NCBI GenBank assembly: GCA_018814875.1
Contig: JAHIYH010000018.1
Span: 1 to 36,250 of the forward strand
Source of the DNA: Patescibacteria group bacterium
GTDB lineage: Bacteria > Patescibacteriota > Gracilibacteria > Peribacterales > Peribacteraceae
Direction of reading: 5' to 3'
Length of the DNA: 36,250 nt
In this document: piece by piece, positions 25,109 to 33,639 of the stretch
Numbering within the stretch: the stretch's first letter is position 1
Layout of the letters: every line of letters starts with the position of its first letter
The notes under the pieces: generated by a model
What the model saw: the letters and a program-made list of their open reading frames with translations, nothing else
Databases searched by the model: none
Told to the model about the DNA's origin: nothing
Program-made: the position numbers and the translations under genes

Positions 25109-25697
25109 CCATGCCTTCTTGCACTAAATCAAAAATCCCTGTTGCAACTTCAGCCTTACCCCCCGAGTTATCGATCACATGTCCATCCGGAAATTCTTTC
25201 GTAAGTTCGCGATAAATATCATAGACCTTTCGTTGGAGTGAACTTTCTTCGAGTACGTCATGACTTTTTCGTCGACTCATACGTTTAGCGCATATCTGAT
25301 AAGGAGGGAGAAGGAAAAAGAGCATGTCTGGTTGTATAAAATCTTTGTTCAATTCGTGCAACCAATTCTTATCTAGCCCTAGTGCTTGCCCATAAGCTAG
25401 TGTCGAGTGTAAATATCGATCACTGATTACAATGGTATCTTTATTCAGTGCGGGCAGAATAACTTGCTCCAAATGCCACGCTCTATCTTGGCAGAAAAGC
25501 TCCTGTAACGAAGCAGGGGACAATGGTTCGTTGCTGTGGAGTGTTTCTCGGATCTTGGTTCCTATTGGACCATCAGTTGGTTCGCATGTACTAAGAACGT
25601 TCAAGCCTTCTTTTGATAGCCTTTCTTCCAATAGTTTGGTGTGTAAAGTGGTTCCTGAGCCATCTGGGCCTTCGAAGACAATAAACATACTTGGCAT
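25089..25697 (-). CDS. tmk: Thymidylate kinase
   Basis: Tmk phosphorylates dTMP to dTDP. The 202 residues match the family length: FIVFEGPDGSG at the P-loop, TCEPTDGPIG, DRAWHLEQVI, ISDRYLHSTLAYGQ with the DR motif, and a LID-like RRKSHDVLE. The P-loop reads GPDGSGTTLHTK: the normal Lys after GxDGSG is Thr. Two starts are possible, ATG 25697 (TAAAGT 8 nt before) or ATG 25688 (MFIVFEG, the usual family start). The C-terminal IKNEK is coded by the word repeat. Confidence 0.93.
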   Translation of the reverse strand: MPSMFIVFEGPDGSGTTLHTKLLEERLSKEGLNVLSTCEPTDGPIGTKIRETLHSNEPLSPASLQELFCQDRAWHLEQVILPALNKDTIVISDRYLHSTLAYGQALGLDKNWLHELNKDFIQPDMLFFLLPPYQICAKRMSRRKSHDVLEESSLQRKVYDIYRELTKEFPDGHVIDNSGGKAEVATGIFDLVQEGMEIKNEK

Positions 25698-25758
25698 TGA
25701 CGGGAACTTTACCTGAGGATTGGTAATACATCCACATATTTCAAAGGTTAGTGTTTTC

Positions 25759-25767
25759 TGGTATAAT
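25759..25767 (+). promoter_or_regulatory. Extended -10 of the Clp-like operon
   Basis: TGGTATAAT, a perfect -10 with TGn; TTTCAA 17 bp upstream is a weak -35. Predicted leader about 16 nt to the ATG at 25790, without Shine-Dalgarno. Confidence 0.65.
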
Positions 25768-25789
25768 CAGCTGATACCTATATCAATTC

Positions 25790-26206
25790 ATGAGTCTCTT
25801 TGCAGCCCTTTGGCATCCCGTGTGCAGTACGTCAATACTGCTCGAATTCTTCAAATGGTACTTCTTAGAAATGCCAGTAGCGCTCGTGAAAAGTTGGGTA
25901 GGATACATGCGGACAGTGGGGGAGATCTTCTCATTCCTATTTTTACTCAAAACATTCATAAAACCATGGAAGAGTATCGTAGATAAATATCCAGATAGGG
26001 GATTACATCTTGGGCTTATTGCACAGGCCTTTACACTCAATTGTACATCCAGAATTATTGGAATGATCTTCAGATCTATTGCATTCGTGATAGGACTTGT
26101 AATGGAAGCAGCGGTTATCGTGATATTTTTAGCCATTATAATTGTGTGGATCTTCTTTCCTGTACTAGTTGTTCTAGATATTGTTTATCTTTTTAGTACC
26201 ATCTGA
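25790..26206 (+). CDS. Small membrane protein paired with Clp-like ATPase
   Basis: 138 residues, not recognised by name. Hydrophobic helices lie at ~14-35, 42-60, 85-105 and 105-132 (VIGLVMEAAVIVIFLAIIIV), with the charged KPWKSIVDKYPDRG between. Its stop overlaps the start of the AAA+ gene (TGATG), so translation is coupled and the two proteins probably form one membrane complex. Confidence 0.75.
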   Translation: MSLFAALWHPVCSTSILLEFFKWYFLEMPVALVKSWVGYMRTVGEIFSFLFLLKTFIKPWKSIVDKYPDRGLHLGLIAQAFTLNCTSRIIGMIFRSIAFVIGLVMEAAVIVIFLAIIIVWIFFPVLVVLDIVYLFSTI

Positions 26207-28620
26207 TGTCTACCAAGACACTCAATATATCCGGCACACACGTTGCAATGGGCGCGAGTATCCATCGATTCTTTTTTGGACCGATTGCCGTGTTGGTATA
26301 TGGAACGGTGCTGATCGCAGCGACAATTGGGTTTTGGTTCTCTGGCGGATCATATGAATTTATTGTGGCGCTTGCGATCCTTACATATCCGATATTTATC
26401 TTCCATCTTTTCTTGGAGCAGATATTTATGGAAGAGAAAAAGCCGAGATGGGAAGACTGTGATTCTGGTTTGCTATCATTTGCAATTGTGCGACAGTTTA
26501 AATATCCACGGAAGGTTTCCATGAAGGACCTCTTAGACGCAGTCATCAATACTCAAGCAGGATCCTTTATTGTGCGGGAGATGGGCATAGAACCGGAAAA
26601 GTATCTCATAAGCGTTAATCAGATATTGGAGAAATCTCCGGATATTGATCCTACTGAAGTTTTATCTGATGCAAAGAAGGTAATGGAAGAGTCAGGAAGG
26701 CATAATATTGATGCTGGATCTATCCTCTATTCACTTTGTAAAAAAAATGAAAGCTTTCGGGATTTGTTGCATGAGATGGACTTATCCATAGAAGATCTTC
26801 AGGAGATTTTACTTTGGGAAAGATATTATGCGCATTTTGCTCAGGAAAATCACTTCTTCTCTCAGAGGAAGTTACTAAAGATTTTCGGAGGAGTTGGCAG
26901 GTCGTGGGTGATGGGATACACCAATGAGCTTGATCGTCTTACAGACGATATCAGTGAGCATATTCTCTGGAGAGGGTTAAGGTACGTGCGTATTCACAAG
27001 GAAGAACAGAAACAAGCACTTAGGATTCTAGAAAAATCAGATCTGCATGATTTGCTTATTATTGGTGATGTTGGAGTAGGAAAGAAAACACTTGTGGAAA
27101 ACATAGCCTTCGCTATCCGGAAATATGAACGTGAGAAATTCCGAGCATATACACGCATTCTAATTGTAAAGACTGCTGAGCTTCTTTCGGGTGTTTCCAA
27201 TCCCGATACGTTCCTTCTGCATTCGCTTAAGAAGGCACAGGAATCAGGTAGCTTCATTCTTGTTATAGAAGATCTAGCACTTATGATTTCGTCCGGAGGA
27301 GAGAAGGTGCAGGCAATTCTGATGAAGTTTATTAACGAGAAAAATGTGCAGCTCATTGGTATTATGAATACGCAGGAATATCATCAGTTGGTTAAGGGGA
27401 ATCCTGCACTCGATCATTTCTTTGAAAAACTCATGGTGGATGATGCTAGTCAAGAAGAGACAATGAGTGTGTTGATGGAGCAGACATTTAATCTGGAGAA
27501 GAAAATTTCTGTACGTGTAACATACAAGGCACTTCGTAGTGTTTTGCAACTCTCTGAGCGCTACCTTCCTAATCTATCGTATCCGGGTAAAGCAGTATCT
27601 GTACTTGAGGATGCTATGAGTTTGGCGAAAAGCGCGGGAGATAAGTTTGTAAAAGAGAAGCACATTCGTGAAATTGTTTCTCATAAGGGGCACATAGATG
27701 TAAGTGAACTTACTCAGAATGATAAGGAGAAAGTGTTGCAATTGGGTGAAATTCTTCATAAACGCATTGTGGGGCAGGAAGCTGCTGTAGAAGCACTCGT
27801 CTCAACTCTTAAGCGTGCTGTGTTGGAATTGCATTCAGAGAATAAGCCTCTTGGTACGTTTCTCTTCCTTGGTCCTACAGGAGTGGGGAAGACGCACACT
27901 GCAAAAATCTTGGCAGAGGAATACTTTGGGTCTATCGATAATATGATTCGTCTGGATATGAATGACTTCAGTACCGAGAATTCTGTTACAGGTATTGTCG
28001 GTTCGCAGCAAGGATCAACCTATCTTGCACGTCGTGTTCAAGATCAGCCATTCGCGCTCATTCTCCTAGATGAAATAGAGAAAGCACATCCCAAGGTTGT
28101 GAATCTGTTTCTGCAAATATTGGATGAAGGGCATCTTGTTGATTTTAACGGAGTAAAAACAGACTTCAGAAATACGATCATAATTTCTACATCTAATGCC
28201 GGTGCACTCTTCGTGCGCGAATTCTTAAAGGAAAATGAAGGAATAGATCATGCCACTTTCGAGAAGCGCCTTACCGATCACATCATGAAACAGGGCATCT
28301 TCTCACCGGAGTTCTTGAACCGTTTTGATGATATCGTTTTCTACCATGCTCTTACTAAAGAAGAGGCAACGCGTGTGGCGATCCTCATGCTAGATGACAT
28401 TGTAAAAGAAATGAAAGATAAGAAGGGAATTGATCTTAAGGTAGAAGAAGAAGTTGTTCGTTCAATTGCAGAAAAAGGATACAGCATAGAATTTGGTGCA
28501 CGAGAGATGCGTAGAACAATTGTGGATACGATAGAAAATCGTCTTGCTGATTACATGCTAAAGAATGACGTAAAGAGGGGAGAGGAAGTGGTGATTCACA
28601 AAGAAAATGCAGACTCCTGA
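26206..28620 (+). CDS. Membrane-anchored Clp-like AAA+ ATPase
   Basis: 804 residues. Two membrane helices at ~24-70 replace the usual soluble start, then a Clp-N-like helical region (~105-205). D1 (~265-480) has Walker A GDVGVGKKT, but Walker B is VIEDL instead of hhDE and the Arg-finger segment reads NPALDHFFEKL without Arg. D2 (~530-800) is complete: GPTGVGKTHTAK, LILLDEIEKAHP, STSNAGA, FLNRFDD and sensor 2 GAREMRRT. The IGF/IGL loop that binds ClpP is not visible after STSNAGA, and no clpP lies in the window. Likely an unfoldase or remodelling factor at the membrane. Confidence 0.9.
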   Translation: MSTKTLNISGTHVAMGASIHRFFFGPIAVLVYGTVLIAATIGFWFSGGSYEFIVALAILTYPIFIFHLFLEQIFMEEKKPRWEDCDSGLLSFAIVRQFKYPRKVSMKDLLDAVINTQAGSFIVREMGIEPEKYLISVNQILEKSPDIDPTEVLSDAKKVMEESGRHNIDAGSILYSLCKKNESFRDLLHEMDLSIEDLQEILLWERYYAHFAQENHFFSQRKLLKIFGGVGRSWVMGYTNELDRLTDDISEHILWRGLRYVRIHKEEQKQALRILEKSDLHDLLIIGDVGVGKKTLVENIAFAIRKYEREKFRAYTRILIVKTAELLSGVSNPDTFLLHSLKKAQESGSFILVIEDLALMISSGGEKVQAILMKFINEKNVQLIGIMNTQEYHQLVKGNPALDHFFEKLMVDDASQEETMSVLMEQTFNLEKKISVRVTYKALRSVLQLSERYLPNLSYPGKAVSVLEDAMSLAKSAGDKFVKEKHIREIVSHKGHIDVSELTQNDKEKVLQLGEILHKRIVGQEAAVEALVSTLKRAVLELHSENKPLGTFLFLGPTGVGKTHTAKILAEEYFGSIDNMIRLDMNDFSTENSVTGIVGSQQGSTYLARRVQDQPFALILLDEIEKAHPKVVNLFLQILDEGHLVDFNGVKTDFRNTIIISTSNAGALFVREFLKENEGIDHATFEKRLTDHIMKQGIFSPEFLNRFDDIVFYHALTKEEATRVAILMLDDIVKEMKDKKGIDLKVEEEVVRSIAEKGYSIEFGAREMRRTIVDTIENRLADYMLKNDVKRGEEVVIHKENADS

Positions 28621-28651
28621 ATGGAATCTGCACTCTCTGGGAAATAAATTA

Positions 28652-29710
28652 TTAATTGATTTGTGCAACCTTTTGTATTTCGTCTAATGTCTGTTCCTCC
28701 ATGCTATAGTCATAAGTACCGCGTTGCGCAAGCATGTTGAGCATTCCCTGTCGACTGATTTCATCTTGTGCTCCTTTCTGATCGAACCGTCCATCTTTGA
28801 AGCCTGCCTTATACGTACTTTCGAGAATCGCACGAGAGAATGAGGTTCCAACACGTTCCTTCAGAGCACTTCTAGTTGCAATCTCTCGATACAGAATGCG
28901 TGATGTTGAGGGTGAATGTCCTCCGGATAGAAAGCGGAATAGAATCTCGGGTGGAATATCTTCATTATCAAGTATTCGAGCAAATGCCGCAGCACTTCTT
29001 TTTGTATTAATTGATTCAGTTTCACAACCTTTCCCGGGAGTTGGGAAGCTTGTCTTGACGATGTATGGATGCTTAGGATATGCGCCATCACTAATGCCCC
29101 TACACATTTCTCCAAGAACTTGCCCCATAAGATCTTCGTTTTTAGAAAGAGTACCTGGGTTTGCAATTTCAAACTCCGGTTCCAGAATTGGTATAATCTG
29201 TCCATTTTGTGCACACATTTCGTGAATGCGAACCATCTGTTCAGCTACTGCTGACGTGTGTTCTTCTAGTGTAATTTTTGCAGTAGCGCGAATCTTGACT
29301 GCATTAATTCCAATATTAACTAACATCTGTAGCTCACTTGGTAATGCATCTAGATCTGCTTCTGGAATAAGACCGGTTGCTGGATCCAGTCCGCATTTCT
29401 TTCCTATAGGGATTACACCGCTCTCTCGTAGGTAATCCATAAGTGGTCTGCCATCCGGTCCTTTTAGGGCATATGCATCATCTGCCTGAATGGCACCACC
29501 AAAGTAGCGACCAAGTTCAGGTGTAGTACAAATAGCTGTGCGAATCTGTGCAGCGTTCCTTTTAAAATCTGCATCGTCTTCTATTTCAATTCCGAAATTT
29601 TTAAAATGCTTTCTGTGTGTACCGGCGCTTTGATCCATGGCTAATAAATGTGGTGGACGATTTGGATCTGTTAATGCATCCACTGTTTCTTCAAAATTTA
29701 ATTGTTCCAT
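28652..29710 (-). CDS. Fructose-bisphosphate aldolase class I
   Basis: The enzyme cleaves fructose 1,6-bisphosphate by a Schiff base. The 352 residues from ATG 29710 follow the eukaryotic-type class I family: LLAMDQSAGT, VIPIGKKCGLDP, INAVKIRATAKI, ILEPEFEI, the Schiff-base Lys in YIVKTSFPTPGKG, and FLSGGHS. The frame is open to 29791, but the family begins near MEQLNFEETV. No Shine-Dalgarno is seen. It is convergent with the Clp-like gene, 31 bp away. Confidence 0.93.
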   Translation of the reverse strand: MEQLNFEETVDALTDPNRPPHLLAMDQSAGTHRKHFKNFGIEIEDDADFKRNAAQIRTAICTTPELGRYFGGAIQADDAYALKGPDGRPLMDYLRESGVIPIGKKCGLDPATGLIPEADLDALPSELQMLVNIGINAVKIRATAKITLEEHTSAVAEQMVRIHEMCAQNGQIIPILEPEFEIANPGTLSKNEDLMGQVLGEMCRGISDGAYPKHPYIVKTSFPTPGKGCETESINTKRSAAAFARILDNEDIPPEILFRFLSGGHSPSTSRILYREIATRSALKERVGTSFSRAILESTYKAGFKDGRFDQKGAQDEISRQGMLNMLAQRGTYDYSMEEQTLDEIQKVAQIN

Positions 29711-29859
29711 TGTTTTGGAGGTGAAAAGTAAGTAAAGGTAGGAATAACATGCTACGTAAAGTTTACTAGTTATGTCAAACCTGCATGGCAAGAAGGGCGT
29801 GCGAACTAATCAAAGAAGTGTTGTGTGGCTTTTAGAAGAGCAAAAGGTAAAGCTTGTAA

Positions 29860-30150
29860 TCAAGAATCCATACACACTTGCATGCGAATCTCTTCTACAT
29901 AATGCCAGATTTCGTCACGGTATGACTTTGGTAACATTTTCCATACTCTTCTATACATGCGTTCTTTGAGGTATCTAACTGGTCCATCAATTCCACGGCA
30001 ATCGCTTACATCTTCATATAAAATATCTGAAAGCTTAAGTTTAATTCCATCCGTTATTTGTCTAAAGAAGACGGCATCATAATCTGGAGGCTCATAGTCT
30101 TCGGTTTGTTGCTCAGCAGGAGGTGCCGATTCTAGTGTCACAGATGGCAT
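29860..30150 (-). CDS. Small hypothetical protein
   Basis: 96 residues from the ATG at 30150, not recognised. It starts MPSVTLESAPPAEQQTEDYE, then a helical, charged body (VFFRQITDGIKLKLSDIL, RYLKERMYRRVWKMLPKSYR, IWHYVEEIRMQV). A promoter TTGCAT-16-TACAGT (-10 at 30169-30164) is placed so that transcription starts about 7 nt before this ATG, which argues against the GTG at 30165. It lies between groEL and the aldolase gene on the same strand. Confidence 0.6.
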   Translation of the reverse strand: MPSVTLESAPPAEQQTEDYEPPDYDAVFFRQITDGIKLKLSDILYEDVSDCRGIDGPVRYLKERMYRRVWKMLPKSYRDEIWHYVEEIRMQVCMDS

Positions 30151-30276
30151 AAAAGTTATACGCACTGTACGCTTGCTATATATTGATGCAATAGGAGATT
30201 TTAGCTTTAGTAAGACAAAACAGGTCGTTGGATGTATCTAGAATACTTGTTAATAAATGTGAAATATATACCAAAT

Positions 30277-30294
30277 CCCCGCCTTTCGACGGGG
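30277..30294 (-). terminator. Probable groEL terminator hairpin
   Basis: Minus strand CCCCG-TCGAAAGG-CGGGG, starting 17 nt after the groEL stop. The T tract after it is poor (ATTTGGTATATATTT). Confidence 0.45.
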
Positions 30295-30310
30295 CTTAAT
30301 AATGATATTA

Positions 30311-31945
30311 CTACATCATCCCCATTCCTCCCATTCCACCATCTGGCATTGCTGGCATTGCTGATTCTGGCTTGGGAATTTCTGTGACTGCGACTTCTAG
30401 CGTGAGGAACATAGATGCAACGGATGCTGCATTCTCTAATGCAACACGTGCTACTTTCTTAGGATCAATCACCATTGCTTTCACTAAATCTTCGTAAGTA
30501 TCTGTCAGTGCATTATACCCTTCTGCGCCCTTAGCCTTCTTAACTTTTTCCAACACTACTTCACCGGCTACTCCTGCATTATCTGCAATGGTTCGTAGAG
30601 GGGCAGTGAGTGCATGACGCACAATGTCTACACCAATAGATTCATCTTCATTGCTAAGCTTAAGATCATCCAATGCTACTAGTGCACGGATGTAGGCTGT
30701 TCCACCACCAGGGACAATCCCTTCTTCTGCGGCGGCACGTGTTGCTTGCAGTGCATCTTCCACTCTGTGCTGTTTCTCTTTCTGTTCTACCTCTGTAGCT
30801 GCACCAACTTTGATAACGGCGACACCACCCGAAAGCTTGGCTAAGCGCTCCTGAAGCTTTTCACGGTCGAAGTCTGACTTTGTTGTTTCTAATGCATTCT
30901 TGATTTGGTTGATACGTGAATCAATATCCTTTTTCTTCCCACCACCATCAATGATCAGTGTTGTGTCCTTGTTGGAGACAACGCGGCGAGCGCTTCCCAA
31001 ATCTTCTACAGTTGCATTCTCCAGTTTCAAGCCAACTTCTTCGGATATAACACGTCCACCGGTGAGAGCTGCGATATCCTGAAGCATCTCTTTTCTGCGA
31101 TCACCGAAGGCAGGAGCCTTAACTGCAAGGGCAGAGAAAGTTCCGCGAAGTTTGTTTACAACTAGTGTAGCTAGAGCTTCGCCTTCAATATTTTCTGAAA
31201 TGATAACAATCTCCTTCTTTCCTTTTTGAGCAAGTCCTTCTAGGAGAGGAAGAATTTCCTGAATAGATCCGATCTTCTTATCTGTTATTAGGATGGAAGG
31301 ATTCTCGTACACTGCTTCCATCTTTTGAGTATCTGTGATGAAGTAAGGAGAAATATATCCATTGTCGAACTGCATTCCTTCCACATATTCCTTTTCGAGT
31401 CCAAGTGTTTGGCCAGCTTCTACTGTAACAACACCATCTTTTCCGGCCTGATCGATAACTTCTGCAATAACATCACCAACCTCTTCGTCCTGTGCAGAGA
31501 TGTTAGCAACAGCTGCGTACTCCTCTTTCTTCGAAATATCCTTCTTCATCTTCTCTAGCTTCTCTGTAATTGCAGCGACTGCTTTCTCGATTCCGCGCTT
31601 GATAGCAATAGCGTTAGAGCCACTACTGAGGTGCTTAAGGCCTTCTGCCATGATTGCATGTGCAAGCACGGTTGCAGTTGTAGTTCCGTCTCCTGCTGCA
31701 TCATTGGTTTTGGTTGCAGCTTCGCGCACCAGTTGTGCTCCCATGTTTTCTTCGGGATCTTCAAGCTCGATTTCTTTTGCAACAGATACACCATCTTTGG
31801 TAACTGTAGGACCGCCGAACTTCTTTTCTATAACAGCGTTGCGTCCTTTTGGACCCATTGTTGCACTAACAGCTTTAGTAAGTTTGGTTACACCAGCGAA
31901 GATCTTGTCGCGAGCGTCGTTTCCGAATGAGAGTTTTTTGGCCAT
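30311..31945 (-). CDS. groEL: Chaperonin GroEL
   Basis: The 60-kDa chaperonin that folds proteins with GroES. The 544 residues are full length: [17 protein letters not shown], the ATP site [11 protein letters not shown] and [29 protein letters not shown], and the C-terminal GGMGGMGMM tail. It follows groES after 48 bp filled with single-arm AATGAAAA words, and should be co-transcribed from the CIRCE-controlled promoter. Confidence 0.99.
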   Translation of the reverse strand: MAKKLSFGNDARDKIFAGVTKLTKAVSATMGPKGRNAVIEKKFGGPTVTKDGVSVAKEIELEDPEENMGAQLVREAATKTNDAAGDGTTTATVLAHAIMAEGLKHLSSGSNAIAIKRGIEKAVAAITEKLEKMKKDISKKEEYAAVANISAQDEEVGDVIAEVIDQAGKDGVVTVEAGQTLGLEKEYVEGMQFDNGYISPYFITDTQKMEAVYENPSILITDKKIGSIQEILPLLEGLAQKGKKEIVIISENIEGEALATLVVNKLRGTFSALAVKAPAFGDRRKEMLQDIAALTGGRVISEEVGLKLENATVEDLGSARRVVSNKDTTLIIDGGGKKKDIDSRINQIKNALETTKSDFDREKLQERLAKLSGGVAVIKVGAATEVEQKEKQHRVEDALQATRAAAEEGIVPGGGTAYIRALVALDDLKLSNEDESIGVDIVRHALTAPLRTIADNAGVAGEVVLEKVKKAKGAEGYNALTDTYEDLVKAMVIDPKKVARVALENAASVASMFLTLEVAVTEIPKPESAMPAMPDGGMGGMGMM

Positions 31946-31953
31946 AAACCTTT

Positions 31954-31989
31954 GGGGAATGAAAAATGAATAATGAAAAATGAAAAATG
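31954..31989. repeat. Single-arm AATGAAAA words between groES and groEL
   Basis: GGAATGAAAAATGAATAATG and further AATGAAAA copies without an opposite arm. It matches the word of the repeats at 4760 and 25028. Confidence 0.7.
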
Positions 31990-31993
31990 TCGT

Positions 31994-32323
31994 TTAAGCG
32001 ACTTTTCCTAGAATGGAATCTAAGTGGAGGATTTTGACTTCTATATCTTTCCCTTTTTTATCTTTAAGTTTTACATCATCGCCTGCGTATTTTCCAAAGA
32101 GTACTTTGTCACCAACTTTCAGGAATTCAGACGGATTTGCACAATCTTTGCCGATTCCTCCTTTTCCAATAGCTATAACAATACCTTCGCTCGGCTTTTC
32201 GCCGGAGGCAGTATCAGGAATCACAATACCAGAAGCTGTTACTTGTTCTTGTTCTAAAGGATGAACCACTACTCGATCACCGAGGGGCTCTACATTTACT
32301 GCTAGCTGAGGTAGGTCTGACAT
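31994..32323 (-). CDS. groES: Co-chaperonin GroES
   Basis: The lid of the GroEL chamber. Core motifs are VEPLGDRVVVHPLE, GIVIPDTASGEKPSEG, GDKVLFGKYAGDDVKL and ILHLDSILGKV. At 109 residues it is about 12 longer than usual, mostly at the N-terminus (MSDLPQLAVN). It is first in the groES-groEL operon. Confidence 0.98.
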   Translation of the reverse strand: MSDLPQLAVNVEPLGDRVVVHPLEQEQVTASGIVIPDTASGEKPSEGIVIAIGKGGIGKDCANPSEFLKVGDKVLFGKYAGDDVKLKDKKGKDIEVKILHLDSILGKVA

Positions 32324-32347
32324 AGGTATAGAAGGAAGTTAAAAATA

Positions 32348-32356
32348 GAGTGCTAA
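32348..32356 (-). promoter_or_regulatory. Orphan CIRCE half-site
   Basis: A perfect TTAGCACTC on the minus strand, about 25 nt before the groES ATG, with no matching second half at 9-bp spacing. Confidence 0.5.
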
Positions 32357-32431
32357 TGCGGCGAAGCGGTATCGTCGCTTTAGTGAGAGGGGAATTGCCA
32401 ATGGCTTTATTCGATTTAACCGCGTAGCCGA

Positions 32432-32471
32432 TTAGCAGTCGGCATTTTAGAGTGCTAATTAGGGTAGTCAA
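32432..32471 (-). promoter_or_regulatory. groES promoter with CIRCE operator
   Basis: CIRCE: TTAGCAGTC-N9-GAGTGCTAA (32432-32458), one mismatch from the consensus inverted repeat bound by HrcA. On the minus strand TTGACT (32471-32466), a 16-bp spacer and TAAAAT (32449-32444) form the promoter; the operator covers the spacer end and the -10. hrcA is not in the window. Confidence 0.85.
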
Positions 32472-32496
32472 GTGTAAATGGCTTCGGAATAATTCA

Positions 32497-32524
32497 TTGA
32501 CACTAGTTGACAAATCAGTAGAAT
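32497..32524 (+). promoter_or_regulatory. Promoter of the 32656 gene
   Basis: TTGACA (32497-32502), 16-bp spacer, TAGAAT (32519-32524). A second TTGACA lies inside the spacer (32507-32512). The transcript would carry a leader of about 125 nt. Confidence 0.65.
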
Positions 32525-32560
32525 ATTTCGGTATTTACGTTCCTTCAAACCATCATTTTG

Positions 32561-32648
32561 CCCCTCATGCGTTGTCTCTTTGTTAGAGGCGATAGCGCTG
32601 TGAGGGGAGGAACCCCTCTAGGCTAAATCATGGTTCCATTGGAAGGAG
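32561..32648 (+). promoter_or_regulatory. Structured leader with competing hairpins
   Basis: CCCCTCA (32561-32567) pairs with TGAGGGG (32601-32607), with GCG/CGC inside. GAGGGG (32602-32607) can instead pair with CCCCTC (32613-32618). GGAACC (32609-32614) can pair with GGTTCC (32632-32637), whose TTCC can pair with the GGAA of the Shine-Dalgarno GGAAGGAG (32641-32648). Each pairing excludes the next, an arrangement typical of translational leader switches. Confidence 0.5.
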
Positions 32649-32655
32649 TAATCCC

Positions 32656-33189
32656 ATGAAACGTTTAGTATTGTTGTTGGTTGTGGTTTTGCAGTCCGTT
32701 GCTTGTGCGCAGAATCGGCAGATCCAGCGTCTTCCGCTGGTGAAAGTCGAGCCGATCGCGCGTCTCGCTTCTCGGCCCCATTCGTATCCGGAGCAGAGTA
32801 TGGAGGAACAACTCATTTTGAGAGTCGAAGCTCTCGAAAAGAAGTTTGAAGAGAGCAACGCTATGGTGTTGGTCCTGGATGGCAGGACTGAGTTTCTTAA
32901 CTTAAAAGTTAAGAACTTGCAGGATGAAATAGATTTCATGCGGGGCATGAAACCTAAACCAAAGACCAAGCCTCAACAACATAGGGAAAGTATGCCGGTG
33001 GCCAGCGGGCCGATTATGTACGCCGCGTGTATCCCATCTTTTCCGTTGGGTAATATTGAGGTGTCGAGTACCAAAAAACCAGTTAAATATTACAAGGCAA
33101 GACTGGTTGTATTTGGGACGTTAGCTCTCGTTGCGATTGCATTTGTGATTTGGAATTCCTACGTTCAGCCAGAAGAGGAGAACGAATGA
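32656..33189 (+). CDS. Exported coiled-coil protein with C-terminal membrane helix
   Basis: 177 residues, not recognised. Signal peptide KRLVLLLVVVLQSVACAQ (SVAC could also be a weak lipobox), a coiled coil at ~50-97 (EEQLILRVEALEKKFEES, NLKVKNLQDEIDFM), a Lys/Pro-rich linker, and one membrane helix at ~150-168 (LVVFGTLALVAIAFVIW) with an acidic end. GGAAGGAG lies 7 nt before the ATG. It has a TTGACA promoter, a structured leader and a strong terminator, and looks GC-richer than neighbours; with the DMT gene it stands apart from the leaderless genes. It may have been acquired next to the tRNA gene. Confidence 0.8.
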   Translation: MKRLVLLLVVVLQSVACAQNRQIQRLPLVKVEPIARLASRPHSYPEQSMEEQLILRVEALEKKFEESNAMVLVLDGRTEFLNLKVKNLQDEIDFMRGMKPKPKTKPQQHRESMPVASGPIMYAACIPSFPLGNIEVSSTKKPVKYYKARLVVFGTLALVAIAFVIWNSYVQPEEENE

Positions 33190-33201
33190 CACAGCGCTTT
33201 G

Positions 33202-33237
33202 CTCCACTTGGACCTTCTGGTCCGAGTGGAGTTTTTT
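33202..33237 (+). terminator. Strong intrinsic terminator
   Basis: A 13-bp stem (CTCCACTTGGACC with GGTCCGAGTGGAG, one G-U pair), TTCT loop, then six T. It begins 13 nt after the stop of the 32656 gene. Confidence 0.93.
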
Positions 33238-33367
33238 GTGGTGCACCAAACTAACTGAAGTTAGAACTAATCTTAAGAGTCAACCTTCGCTCCTGATGGC
33301 CTGCCAGCCGAAGTCGCAGCGACTCTGTTGTTAATTGAGCAATTGAGTTCAGGAGACTACGGTCGAC

Positions 33368-33390
33368 AGCCTACGCTGTGCGTAGGCTGG
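33368..33390 (-). other. Hairpin abutting the tRNA-Leu(CAG) 3' end
   Basis: CAGCCTACG and CGTAGGCTG flank CTGTG as a perfect 9-bp stem. Its first bases on the minus strand are the CA of the encoded CCA. No T tract follows, so it is more likely a processing or stability element than a terminator. The rest of 33241-33367 has nested short complementary segments and no gene. Confidence 0.6.
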
Positions 33391-33474
33391 TGCCGACGGA
33401 GAGACTTGAACTCTCACGGGCCTGAGCCCACACGCTTCTGAAGCGTGCGCGTCTACCAATTCCGCCACATCGGC
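33388..33474 (-). tRNA. tRNA-Leu (CAG)
   Basis: Acceptor GCCGATG pairs with CGTCGGC (one G-U), encoded CCA at 33390-33388, anticodon stem CACGC/GCGTG around TTCAGAA with anticodon CAG, long variable arm (TGGGCTCAGGCCCGT) and T-arm with GTTCAAGTC. Confidence 0.97.
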
Positions 33475-33602
33475 AATATTGAAACAGTGTTTTAGAATGA
33501 ACGATGACAGGGTTATTCACCCCGTATTCGCGGGGCCACCACATCGGCTTGAATGAACAAATCTTAAAGGAAAATACAGTAATTGTGAACAAAATCAGTG
33601 TC

Positions 33603-33631
33603 TTGATAATTTGATACAGCATGTATAGAAT
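33603..33631 (+). promoter_or_regulatory. Leaderless promoter of the heptad-repeat gene
   Basis: TTGATA, 17-bp spacer and TAGAAT, with the ATG 8 nt after the -10. Confidence 0.65.
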
Positions 33632-33639
33632 CGTTGCCT

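Noticed and set aside
32330-32356. Second complete CIRCE near the groES start
   Set aside because: Only one half is present; no partner at 9-bp spacing on either side.
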